A stretch of 64,000 nucleotides of DNA from Marinihelvus sp036351115 (GCA_036351115.1 JAZBOL010000004.1:1-64000); one strand, 5' to 3'. Counted from the stretch's first letter, positions 8,991 through 15,818 are shown. Notes: generated by a model not told the origin, from the sequence alone. Made by a program: numbers and translations.

Positions 8991-9502
8991 GGTTCGAAGT
9001 TGATGTCGACCATGAGGTCGTCCGCCAGCGCTTCGAGCGCGGTCTCTACCTCCGCCGCCTCACTGCCCTCGGGCAGGCGCAGGCTCGCGTACGCGCGAAA
9101 CAGGTCGCCCCCGGCCATGGAGGCGCTTTCCACCAGCGTCTCCAGTCCGAGCACGTTGACCTGGTGTGCCGCCAGGACGGCGGTGATGTCCGCCATGATG
9201 CCGGGGCGGTCGTGGCCGACCAGTTCGAGGTGATAGACCCGGCCGTCATGCACGGGCTCCGCTTCGCCCCGCTGGGCCACGATGCGGAGGCCTTCGCGTT
9301 CCAGGGCCTCGAGCTCTGCCAGGCAGGCGTCGGTATGCTCCTCGGGCACCTGGCCGAGCAGGATCCCCGCGAACCGGCCGGCGAGCTGCGACATGCTGCT
9401 CTGGTGCCAGGCGCCCCCGTGGCTGCGAATGACCCCGGAGACCCGTTGGACGATGCCGGGTTTGTCCTGGGCGATGATGGTCAGAACGATGGGCTGGTTC
9501 AC
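8987..9502 (-). CDS. GcvR-like tandem ACT-domain regulator
   Basis: About 171 residues made of two ACT domains (VLTIIAQDKPGIVQRVSGV near the start, YHLELVGHDRPGIMADITAVL in the second half). This matches the GcvR family, which in E. coli antagonises GcvA in a glycine-dependent way. The start is uncertain. A GTG at 9502 has GGAAG 8 bases upstream and begins at the normal ACT edge; the longer ATG at 9568 has no visible ribosome-binding site and adds an unlike N-terminus. Overlaps the next gene by four bases. Confidence 0.83.
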   Translation of the reverse strand: MNQPIVLTIIAQDKPGIVQRVSGVIRSHGGAWHQSSMSQLAGRFAGILLGQVPEEHTDACLAELEALEREGLRIVAQRGEAEPVHDGRVYHLELVGHDRPGIMADITAVLAAHQVNVLGLETLVESASMAGGDLFRAYASLRLPEGSEAAEVETALEALADDLMVDINFEP

Positions 9503-9594
9503 GTCCGTGGCTTCCGCGGTGACAAGGGGCGACCCGGTGATTCTAACCCACCTCGGTGACCGCATCATGCCAGTGAAAAACCGAGCGAAAACAC

Positions 9595-9623
9595 TTGTAT
9601 TCCAACGAATCGGCGGGTACCTT
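9595..9623 (+). promoter_or_regulatory. Candidate cspA promoter
   Basis: TTGTAT (9595-9600), a 17-bp spacer and TACCTT (9618-9623). If used, it gives a leader of about 165 bases before the cold-shock gene, which is the usual long-leader arrangement for csp genes. Confidence 0.45.
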
Positions 9624-9630
9624 AGCGGCC

Positions 9631-9784
9631 ATCCGGTGGGTCACGATCGACCCTGAAGGGCGTGAGGCCCGCCGGATAAGCAGTGATTAGTTGCACTACC
9701 TCAGGATCGGAACGGAAGTACCACGGAGTCACCCGGTTTTGTTGTCCCAGGGCATGCGATTGATCTTTCATATGCCAATTTTTT
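9631..9784 (+). promoter_or_regulatory. Structured 5' leader of the cold-shock gene
   Basis: A 10-bp stem pairs ATCCGGTGGG (9631-9640) with CCCGCCGGAT (9668-9677), closing a multibranch element. Closer to the gene, GGCAT (9751-9755) pairs with ATGCC (9772-9776), and this stem is followed by AATTTTTT. That looks like a weak terminator or a ribosome-site switch just ahead of GAGAGG. Csp mRNAs are known to refold with temperature; this assignment is by position and folding. Confidence 0.5.
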
Positions 9785-9798
9785 GAGAGGATTTACTC

Positions 9799-10005
9799 AT
9801 GGCAACCGGTACCGTTAAGTGGTTCAACGAATCCAAGGGATTCGGCTTCATTTCTCCGTCCGATGGTGGCAAAGACGTTTTCGTCCATTTTTCCGCCATT
9901 TCAGGCTCAGGGTTCAAGACCCTGGCTGAAGGTCAGAGCGTGACCTTCGACGTGGAAGATGGTCCGAAGGGTCCCCAGGCGTCCAACGTGACGACTGAAG
10001 GCTGA
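9799..10005 (+). CDS. cspA: Cold-shock protein (CspA family)
   Basis: A 68-residue single cold-shock domain of normal length. RNP1 (KGFGFISP) and RNP2 (VFVHFSAI) are intact, so it should bind single-stranded RNA and DNA and act as an RNA chaperone. It has a good GAGAGG ribosome-binding site, a long leader and its own terminator, so it is monocistronic. Which csp paralogue it is cannot be decided from one copy. Confidence 0.95.
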   Translation: MATGTVKWFNESKGFGFISPSDGGKDVFVHFSAISGSGFKTLAEGQSVTFDVEDGPKGPQASNVTTEG

Positions 10006-10022
10006 ACCCTTCGAAAAGCACG

Positions 10023-10053
10023 AAAAAACCCCGCGCGAGCGGGGTTTTTTTTT
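10023..10053 (+). terminator. Intrinsic terminator of cspA
   Basis: CCCCGC, tetraloop GCGA, GCGGGG, then nine T. The preceding A-run makes it potentially bidirectional. Confidence 0.92.
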
Positions 10054-10089
10054 GCCCGGAGCCCCGGATAACCAGGCTACGGACAATGA

Positions 10090-10113
10090 AACGCCGCCAG
10101 GAATGGCGGCGTT
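10090..10113. other. Perfect 9-bp hairpin in the cspA-carD spacer
   Basis: AACGCCGCC pairs with GGCGGCGTT around a six-base loop AGGAAT. There is no T-run, so it is not a classic terminator. The remainder of the 10054-10400 spacer is AT-richer than its surroundings after 10205 and shows no gene I can support. Confidence 0.5.
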
Positions 10114-10400
10114 CGGGTGGACTACCGTGTCAGAGCAGCGGATTCCCTTCCGCGGTAGGTGTTGGGCAGACTCGTTGGAAGTCTTACCCTCACTTACGCG
10201 CCTGCTCGAAAAAAAATATCACCGGAATGCGAAATTTTTCCCGATTCGCGCTGATTTTCGCCGCCAAAACCCTTCCTTTTTACCCCGTTTTTCTGTAAGA
10301 TATTGATTCCTAGCGGGATTCCCCGCGGCGTTCACGGTTTGTCGCGCGCGCCAGTGTTTATGTCCCAATTGTCTTGTCTGGAAAGTAAAGGAAATTCCCC

Positions 10401-10880
10401 ATCAATATTCGAAAAGGCGAGTCCATCCACCATCCCCAACACGGCATCGGCAAAATTCGGTCCATCGGCGAACGCAGCTTCGGCGGCTGCGCCAAGGCGA
10501 CCTACGCCGAGTTGTATTTCGAGCGTCATAACCTGAAGCTCACCATCCTGAAAGATGACGTGCCCAACACGGTACGTTCCCTGATCTCCAACAAGGACGC
10601 CAAGCGTCTGCTCGAGGAGATCAAGAGCTACGACGGCAAGGTCAGCAAGCAATGGAAGGCCCGCGCCAATGCGCACCAGGCCGCCATCGATCGCGGCGAC
10701 CCCTTCGAGTACGCCAAGGTGTACAAAGGCCTGACCAAGCTGGAAGAGAAAGACGGCCTTCGCGCCCAGGACAAGGCGCACCTCGCCCAGTCCCTGGACC
10801 TGCTGACCGAAGAGCTGTCGTGCTCCCTGCGCAAGAGTCGCGAACAGACCCGCAAAATGCTGGCCGAAGTCGCTTCCTGA
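10401..10880 (+). CDS. CarD/CdnL-like RNA polymerase-binding regulator, non-standard start
   Basis: The translated frame gives NIRKGESIHHPQHGIGKI at the N-terminus. This is the usual entry to the Tudor-like CarD/TRCF RNA-polymerase interaction domain, followed by an all-helical C-terminal domain (ISNKDAKRLL, then QWKARANAHQ and DPFEYAKVYKGL). About 159 residues fits the family. CarD proteins bind RNA polymerase and stabilise open promoter complexes. No ATG, GTG or TTG lies between the upstream in-frame stop at 10386 and a TTG at 10512, and that TTG would remove half the domain. An AAAGGA lies 8 bases before an ATC at 10401, exactly where the ATG should be. ATC is therefore proposed as the start; ATT at 10407, or a changed base in the start codon, is also possible. 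Confidence 0.8.
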   Translation: MNIRKGESIHHPQHGIGKIRSIGERSFGGCAKATYAELYFERHNLKLTILKDDVPNTVRSLISNKDAKRLLEEIKSYDGKVSKQWKARANAHQAAIDRGDPFEYAKVYKGLTKLEEKDGLRAQDKAHLAQSLDLLTEELSCSLRKSREQTRKMLAEVAS

Positions 10881-10922
10881 ACGATCCGATCTGACCAGCA
10901 GGGTCTGACCAAAGCAAGTCAA

Positions 10923-10955
10923 CGCGCCCGGAACACTTTCCGGGCGCGCTTCTTT
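10923..10955 (+). terminator. Intrinsic terminator after the CarD-like gene
   Basis: An 11-bp perfect stem CGCGCCCGGAA / TTCCGGGCGCG with loop CACT, followed by the T-rich tail CTTCTTT. Confidence 0.88.
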
Positions 10956-10974
10956 GTGCCTATGCTTTGCCCCC

Positions 10975-12819
10975 ATGCCCGAAGACCGACTGGCAGATCC
11001 GCCCCGAGCCCGACCGCCTGGTGACCGAACCTTGAACGACAAACCGACGCTCTACGCCTTCGACCTGTGTGACGCGCACAACCTGCCCGGCGGGCGCCTG
11101 CTCGTGCGCAACCCGCGCAACGGGAAGCACGCCGTGCTTACCCCGGACGTTTACGGCGCTTTGCTCGGCTGCCGTCGTTTCAGTTCCCTGGAGGACCATG
11201 CCCGGCGACTGGTCAGCCTGAATCCGGCCCTCGCCGGACAGGAAGCAGAGGTGCTCGGCGTGCTTCGTTCCGTCCGGGACGACGGGCTCATGGTCTCCGC
11301 GGATATTTACCCGGTCACGCTGAAACCGGCACACCCTCCTAAATACCACGTGGATAAACCGGTGGTCGCCGTCATGACCTGGGAACGTCCCGAGGCCCTC
11401 GAGCGTTGCCTCGATTCCCTTCGGGCGCAGGTGGACGCGAACAACGTCCAGCGTTTCGTGATCATCGACGACAGCCGGGCGGAAGCGGCGCAAACCGCCA
11501 ACCGCGCCGCCACCGAGGCCTTCGCCGAAGCCGTCAACGCGCCGGTGCTGTACCTGGGTGCCGAGGAACAGCGGGGCTTCATGGCGGCCATCATCCGGCA
11601 AATTCCCGCCCTGGAAGCCCAGGTGCGCTTCCTGATCGACCGGGAACGCTGGGCCGACCACTGGACGAGCGGCCTCGCGCGAACCGTTTCCCTGCTGATT
11701 TCCGTCGGTCAGCGCCTGGTGATCTTCGACGACGACGTGGTGTGTGACATCTACGAACCGGAAAACGCCGGCGGGGTCGGGTTCGCGGAGAACGAACGGG
11801 AAGCCCGTTTTTTCGCCGACCGGACGGACTGGCCGGAGAAAGCCGGGGGATCGAAACTGGACCCGGTGCTGCGTCACCTCCGCGTGCTGGGGTCCAATCT
11901 GGACGACGCCTTGTCGGCGCTGGGAACGACCGGCCTGTCCGCCGGGGATTTCGCCGGGGCGGACCTCGAAACCCTGGAGCGGCTGGCACCGGATTCCCGG
12001 GTGCTGGTGAGCGAGTGCGGATCGCTTGGCGATGCGGGCACCGCCAATCTCAACTGGATCGCCACACTGGGAGGGGAAAGCCTGCAGCGCCTGCTGGCGG
12101 ATCCGGAGACGGTCGAGCATGCCCTCTCGACGCGCAATTGCTGGGTTGGCCAGCGCAGGCATCATTTCCTGCCGCGGGCCACCATGTCCCAGTGCACCGG
12201 CATCGATAACCGCAGCCTCCTGCCCCCGTACACGCCGGTGTTGCGCGGGGAAGATCAGCTGTTCGGCTCCATGGTGTCGTTCGTGCATCCGGGATCGGTG
12301 GTAGCCGACCAGGCCTGGGCCATTGCCCACTTGCCCATGCCGGAGCGTGACTGGGGCAGGAACGAAGGCCGCTTTGACACGTCGCAGCCCTTCGAAAACT
12401 TCGCCCTTGCCGCCATGAGCGGGGACCGGGGCCAAAGCAAAGCCCGGGAACCGCTCAAACGCCTCGGGCACCTGGCCCGCGTGTTCGACGATCTCGCGGA
12501 GCAGGACAGGAACGAGCTGCGCAGGGACTATGCCCGCAGCCAGGTCGAAGGCCGGGCGACCGATTTTCGCGAACTCACCCAGGCCCTCGAAGACGCGGCA
12601 AGCGGACCGGAGAACTGGAAGCGTTTCCTCGGCGAAGCGCTGGAGCGCCTGAACCTCGAATTGGTGGAGAACCCCGACGACCAGCCGATCCGGGGCTATC
12701 CCGCGGGCCTGGAGGGCGATGCCTTGCTCGAATGGTGGCAGACCTACTGGCGGGAATTTGGCCAGGCGCTGCGGGCCTGGCCGGCCATCCGCCAGGCCGC
12801 CCGGAACGTCCAGATCTGA
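10975..12819 (+). CDS. Large glycosyltransferase-like protein, unassigned
   Basis: A soluble protein of about 614 residues. Its N-terminal 100 residues resemble a small recognition module (PDVYGALLGCRRFSSLEDHA). A GT-A-like segment then follows: VVAVMTWERPEALERCLDSL, VIIDDSR, and a DxD-like FDDDVV about 100 residues further on. A later REDQLFGSMV fits the catalytic region of a family 2-type transferase. Donor and acceptor are unknown. The ATG at 10975 lacks a ribosome-binding site; a TTG at 11032 with GGTGA 7 bases upstream is a credible shorter start. The gene stands alone between two terminators. Confidence 0.75.
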   Translation: MPEDRLADPPRARPPGDRTLNDKPTLYAFDLCDAHNLPGGRLLVRNPRNGKHAVLTPDVYGALLGCRRFSSLEDHARRLVSLNPALAGQEAEVLGVLRSVRDDGLMVSADIYPVTLKPAHPPKYHVDKPVVAVMTWERPEALERCLDSLRAQVDANNVQRFVIIDDSRAEAAQTANRAATEAFAEAVNAPVLYLGAEEQRGFMAAIIRQIPALEAQVRFLIDRERWADHWTSGLARTVSLLISVGQRLVIFDDDVVCDIYEPENAGGVGFAENEREARFFADRTDWPEKAGGSKLDPVLRHLRVLGSNLDDALSALGTTGLSAGDFAGADLETLERLAPDSRVLVSECGSLGDAGTANLNWIATLGGESLQRLLADPETVEHALSTRNCWVGQRRHHFLPRATMSQCTGIDNRSLLPPYTPVLRGEDQLFGSMVSFVHPGSVVADQAWAIAHLPMPERDWGRNEGRFDTSQPFENFALAAMSGDRGQSKAREPLKRLGHLARVFDDLAEQDRNELRRDYARSQVEGRATDFRELTQALEDAASGPENWKRFLGEALERLNLELVENPDDQPIRGYPAGLEGDALLEWWQTYWREFGQALRAWPAIRQAARNVQI

Positions 12820-12854
12820 GTCCGGGATCGACCGGGCGTCACTTCCGGGTGTTT

Positions 12855-12883
12855 CCTCGCTGATGACGTCAGCGGGGTTTTTT
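12855..12883 (+). terminator. Intrinsic terminator after the glycosyltransferase-like gene
   Basis: CCTCGCTGA pairs with TCAGCGGGG (one G-T pair) around loop TGACG, followed by six T. Confidence 0.88.
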
Positions 12884-12995
12884 GCTCGGGAAACCACCCG
12901 ACTCCGCGCAGAAAGGCGCAGTTTTCTTCCGCTTTTCGGGCTTTTTTCGCCATCCCCCCCAAAAAACCGACGCTAAGTGATTGATTTTTTCGGCC

Positions 12996-13004
12996 TGTGG
13001 ATAA
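12996..13004 (-). other. Isolated consensus DnaA box
   Basis: TGTGGATAA, the reverse of TTATCCACA, lies in the spacer between convergent genes. It is 38 kb from the predicted oriC and has no visible partner boxes. It may titrate DnaA or be chance. Confidence 0.45.
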
Positions 13005-13067
13005 GTCTGTGCACTTTTTGTGCGTTTTCTGTGCAAAAACCCGTGTTCAGGGCCTGAAACCGGCCGC

Positions 13068-14057
13068 TCAGTCGTTTCGTCGCGCTTCGCTCGGGGACTG
13101 CCCGTGCCAGTGTTTGTAGGCACGGGAAAAGGAACTCATCTCGGAGAACCCGAGCAGGAACGTGATTTCCGTGAGCGTCAGGGTGGGGTCGGCCAGGTAC
13201 TGCTCCGCGAGATCCTGGCGAACCGACTTGAGGACGGTCCGAAAGGTCTCGCCATCTTCCTTGAGCCGGCGATGCATTGTTCTCGGCGTTATGTGCAGCG
13301 CGTCAGCGACAGACTCGTCCGATACATCGCCGGAAGGCAGCTGCTCCATGATGGCCCCCCGGACACGACCGGTGACGTTGTCCCGATCGAGCTTCGCGAG
13401 TCGTTGCACCACGATCCGCTCGTTCATCTGCGCGAGGATCGGGTTGGCCGAGGGCAGGGGCTCATCGAGGTCCTGTGTGCTCACCGTCACCGAGTTGGCT
13501 TCGGCGCCGAACTCCAGTGGGCATTGGAAGAAGTCGTCCCAGGCTGATCGATCACCGGGCTCGGCTCGACAGAGGCTGACCGCCACCGGTTTGAAATCCT
13601 TCCCCGCGTTGATTCGACACAGACCCACCAGCGTGGCGAGCTGGCCATCATCACGCACCGCGGCGTTGAGCGACCCCTGGTCAACCCGGAGCGTGGCGCG
13701 GACGCCCCCCTCGACCTCGTCCAGGTCGAAGTGTCCCTGGTCATTGAGCACGCGGACGTAGCGATGAATGCGATCGAACGCGGTGCGCAGGGTATCGCTG
13801 GCCAGGATGGCGTAGCCGAGAGCGCCCAGATAGGAAGGATGCAGGTTCGACGCGGTCCGCAGCCCGAAGGCGGGATCACCGCTCGCTTCCGCCGCCCTGG
13901 CGCGGACCTCGTCGAGTTCCTCGTACGGCAGACGGGTGCCCGGCTCGATGGGCCAGGACAGCGTGAGACCGGCCTCTGCGAAAAAGGGCGCGGGGTCCAT
14001 GCCATAGCTTTCGATTACGCGCCAAAGGATGCCGACGGACTGCGCCAGTACAGACAT
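13068..14057 (-). CDS. AraC-family transcriptional regulator
   Basis: A 329-residue protein with the long N-terminal ligand-binding domain of the OruR/arabinose-binding type (residues about 20-210). The C-terminal AraC helix-turn-helix pair begins near residue 240 (VSDESVADALHITPRTMHRR, then EITFLLGFSEMSSFSRAYKHW). The start is placed at the ATG at 14057 because a GGGGGGAG ribosome-binding site lies directly before it. Its operon partners and inducer are not evident. That G-rich site is exactly complementary to the C-rich loop of the hairpin at 14618-14684 (see findings). Confidence 0.9.
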   Translation of the reverse strand: MSVLAQSVGILWRVIESYGMDPAPFFAEAGLTLSWPIEPGTRLPYEELDEVRARAAEASGDPAFGLRTASNLHPSYLGALGYAILASDTLRTAFDRIHRYVRVLNDQGHFDLDEVEGGVRATLRVDQGSLNAAVRDDGQLATLVGLCRINAGKDFKPVAVSLCRAEPGDRSAWDDFFQCPLEFGAEANSVTVSTQDLDEPLPSANPILAQMNERIVVQRLAKLDRDNVTGRVRGAIMEQLPSGDVSDESVADALHITPRTMHRRLKEDGETFRTVLKSVRQDLAEQYLADPTLTLTEITFLLGFSEMSSFSRAYKHWHGQSPSEARRND

Positions 14058-14121
14058 GCTCCCCCCACGGAAAATCAACAAGGACAAACGATTCGGCAAG
14101 GTTCCCACCGCGAGACCGATT

Positions 14122-14152
14122 GGTCAAATGCTTACGGGGCAAAAGGTCAAAT
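14122..14152. promoter_or_regulatory. Direct repeat upstream of the AraC gene (possible operator)
   Basis: GGTCAAAT occurs at 14122-14129 and again at 14145-14152, in the same orientation and 23 bp apart. This is about two helical turns. AraC proteins usually bind such tandem half-sites, so autoregulation is plausible. Confidence 0.45.
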
Positions 14153-14263
14153 CAATGTCCGGTGGGGACAAGCCGCTCAAAGGACGGGTGCCTACACTGC
14201 CCCTCGTTGAATGATTGAGCGCCGGAACGCCGGCACCGCCAGGAATACCGGAAACTCGTAGCC

Positions 14264-14467
14264 ATGCTGGAACTGGAAGACAACCTGAACACGGAGATCG
14301 AGTTCTGGCGTGAACTCATCAACGACCGGACCCGGGACTGCCCGCAGGAAACCCTCGAGCGCATGAAACAGGCGCTGGCCCTGGCGGAAAGAAAGCTGCA
14401 GTTGCTGCGTTTGAACGAGATGGCCCGGTTTCACGAGAACCCCTTCAACCGCGGACAGGAGCATTGA
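14264..14467 (+). CDS. Small charged helical protein, unknown
   Basis: 67 residues, almost entirely predicted helix (EDNLNTEIEFWRELINDR, then an Ala/Leu-rich heptad-like stretch). Cytosolic, with one cysteine and no family recognised. The ATG at 14264 has a GGAAA about 11 bases upstream. A 24-codon frame starts 3 bp after its stop. Confidence 0.55.
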   Translation: MLELEDNLNTEIEFWRELINDRTRDCPQETLERMKQALALAERKLQLLRLNEMARFHENPFNRGQEH

Positions 14468-14469
14468 GC

Positions 14470-14544
14470 ATGAAACACATCGCACGATTCATCGTTATCG
14501 CCTCGCTGCTGACCCTGGCGTGGAGCGCGGTCGGAGCAACCTGA
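14470..14544 (+). CDS. 24-residue signal-peptide-like micro-ORF
   Basis: The frame begins MKHIARFIVIASLLTLAWSA and stops after 24 residues, right where a mature protein would begin. It may be a small membrane peptide, a leader, or the remnant of a secreted protein whose body is gone. The GGACAGGAG in front is a good ribosome-binding site. Confidence 0.4.
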   Translation: MKHIARFIVIASLLTLAWSAVGAT

Positions 14545-14590
14545 TTTTCCCGGCCATAACGGACTGATTGAACGATTTTTTTGGGGAATG

Positions 14591-14609
14591 GGCAGGAACG
14601 CCCCCTGCC
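14591..14609 (+). ncRNA. Short hairpin with C-rich loop
   Basis: GGCAGG pairs with CCTGCC and exposes AACGCCC. It is the first of a series of hairpins with C-rich loops between 14591 and 15112. Confidence 0.4.
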
Positions 14610-14617
14610 AACTTTAT

Positions 14618-14694
14618 GCTCCGGCGTCCAGATCCCCCCGTGATTTTGACTCCCCCCCTCAAAACATGGGTTGGACGCCGGAGCGCCATTTTTT
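14618..14694 (+). ncRNA. Two-storey hairpin with CTCCCCCCC loop and T-run (possible sRNA end)
   Basis: A perfect 12-bp outer stem GCTCCGGCGTCC (14618-14629) / GGACGCCGGAGC (14673-14684) is followed by GCCA and six T. Inside it, a second stem of 12 bp with one bulged A (14637-14649 with 14659-14670) carries a nine-base loop CTCCCCCCC. On the plus strand this has the form of an intrinsic terminator and an sRNA 3' end. I call plus strand because the T-run lies on that side. Confidence 0.55.
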
Positions 14695-14784
14695 CAGCCA
14701 GCGCCTGGCGATGGTCGGAAGGACAAAGTGAACACGAAGGGCGACAAGACAACCCGGCCGGAACTTCCGGCTGATACGACCCAG

Positions 14785-14845
14785 GGCTCCGGGGCACTGC
14801 GACTTCAGTGAAGTCCCCCCCTTCACTGAATTTTGTCCCGGAGCC
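14785..14845 (+). ncRNA. Two-storey hairpin with GTCCCCCCC loop
   Basis: The outer stem GGCTCCGGG / CCCGGAGCC is 9 bp and the inner stem TTCAGTGAA (14804-14812) / TTCACTGAA (14822-14830) is 9 bp. The loop GTCCCCCCC has nine bases. Architecture and loop closely match the element at 14618-14684, but the stems differ in sequence, so folding rather than sequence seems to be conserved. No T-run follows. Confidence 0.5.
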
Positions 14846-14877
14846 GCCAGCATCTCCTGTGTGAGTGTGTGTGAAAA

Positions 14878-15043
14878 GGGCAAGGATTGCCCAGGAAGCT
14901 GTCCGCCGCGAGGTCAAGCGCGGCGGACGACCTCCCGGCAACCCCCCTGCCGGAGAGGAAAGATCCGGATGCAAAATCCGGGCATTACAACGACAGCACC
15001 GGTGCAAGTCGGTGCCAATCCACCCCAGGGTGGCGACGTCTAC
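14878..15043 (+). ncRNA. Unclassified structured RNA segment
   Basis: Consecutive elements: GGGCAA-GGA-TTGCCC (14878-14892, a GGA loop like CsrA sites); a 10-bp stem 14901-14910 / 14919-14928 with loop AGGTCAAG; GACCT (14929-14933) able to pair with that loop; a stem of 10 bp with one bulge (14931-14940 / 14948-14958) with loop ACCCCCC; CCGGAT-GCAAA-ATCCGG (14965-14981); and GCACCG / CGGTGC (14996-15015). The strings CCCGGCAACC and GGTGCCAATCC recall SAM-riboswitch cores, but spacing and pairing do not fit any class I know. Confidence 0.5.
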
Positions 15044-15112
15044 AGCCCCGGTGCACCGATCCAGTGGTTTCCTCCTCCTTTCTCACTGTTTTTCGCACCG
15101 GGGCTTTTTTTT
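15044..15112 (+). terminator. Intrinsic terminator with an anti-Shine-Dalgarno loop
   Basis: AGCCCCGGTGC (15044-15054) pairs with GCACCGGGGCT (15095-15105), with eight T at 15105-15112. An inner CAGTG / CACTG stem presents a 17-base loop containing CCTCCTCC (15071-15078). GCACCGG at 14996-15002 could instead pair with the 5' arm, as an antiterminator would. It lies 170 bp before the DUF456 gene. Confidence 0.75.
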
Positions 15113-15280
15113 GCCTCGGCGGCTTCGATTCTGGGCTTCGTTGGCGGGCTTGTGTGGGGTTCCCCGGGGGTTCGGGGCTTGCGTGCGGGCTCCGACTCTG
15201 CCCCTATTGGCAGGGGCAACATCCCACCCCGACATGGGATAATCCCACCATCGCATCGAACGACGCAGTCTGGAGCAAGC

Positions 15281-15769
15281 ATGGACCTGAGCATTCTCTG
15301 GTGGGTATTGGCCGTCATTCTCGTGGTCGGGGGCCTGGCCGGCACCCTTCTGCCCGCCCTGCCTGGCGTACCCATGGTGTTCGCGGGCTTGCTGCTGGCT
15401 GCCTGGGTCATGGATTTCGAGCCGGCCGGGGCCGGCACGATCGCCGTGCTCGGGGCGTTGACGGCGGTCGCCTGGCTCCTCGACTTCCTGGCCGCCGCCG
15501 TGGGGGCCCAGCGCCTCGGGGCCAGTTCGCGGGCGTTCTGGGGCGCCATGGTCGGCGCGATCGTGGGCATCTTCTTCGGGCTGCCCGGTATCATTCTCGG
15601 CCCCTTCCTCGGCGCTGTGGTGGCGGAGCTGAGTGGCGGCCGGACGATGGGGGAAGCCGGCAAGGCGGGCCTCGGCGCCTGGGTCGGCACCGTGATCGGC
15701 ACCGCCGCCAAGCTGGCCATCGCGTTCACGATGGTGGGCTTCTTCCTGCTGCGCCAGTTTTTCAATTGA
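15281..15769 (+). CDS. DUF456 membrane protein
   Basis: A 162-residue inner-membrane protein with about four to five hydrophobic helices separated by Gly-rich turns (GTLLPALPGVP, GIFFGLPGIILGPFLG). These repeated LPG motifs are typical of DUF456. No function is established for the family. The ATG at 15281 has GGAG 6 bases upstream. The intrinsic terminator at 15044-15112 lies upstream, so its transcription might be controlled by attenuation. Confidence 0.88.
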   Translation: MDLSILWWVLAVILVVGGLAGTLLPALPGVPMVFAGLLLAAWVMDFEPAGAGTIAVLGALTAVAWLLDFLAAAVGAQRLGASSRAFWGAMVGAIVGIFFGLPGIILGPFLGAVVAELSGGRTMGEAGKAGLGAWVGTVIGTAAKLAIAFTMVGFFLLRQFFN

Positions 15770-15818
15770 CGCCGACCTTGGCTGACGGACTGTGCAATCG
15801 ACCTTTCGCGACGCCCAC

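Noticed and set aside
10360..10536. Short ATG frame upstream of the CarD-like gene as its true start
   Set aside because: It is in a different frame from the domain. Only a frameshift would connect it, and the ATC at 10401 with a good ribosome site fits better.
10960..12897. 645-codon frame opposite the glycosyltransferase-like gene
   Set aside because: Amino-acid composition is that of an antisense frame and it crosses the terminator at 12855-12883.
13000..13064. Second replication origin
   Set aside because: Only one DnaA box and no cluster or AT-rich unwinding region; not enough for an origin.
14929..15025. SAM-type or cobalamin riboswitch
   Set aside because: Short core-like strings are present (CCCGGCAACC, GGTGCCAATCC, GGTGCAAGTC), but the order, spacing and P1 closing helix of known classes are missing. 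Kept only as an unclassified structured RNA.
14591..15112. RNase P RNA, tmRNA or SRP RNA
   Set aside because: The AGGAAAG-CCGG string recalls RNase P, but the other universally conserved segments are absent and the size is wrong.
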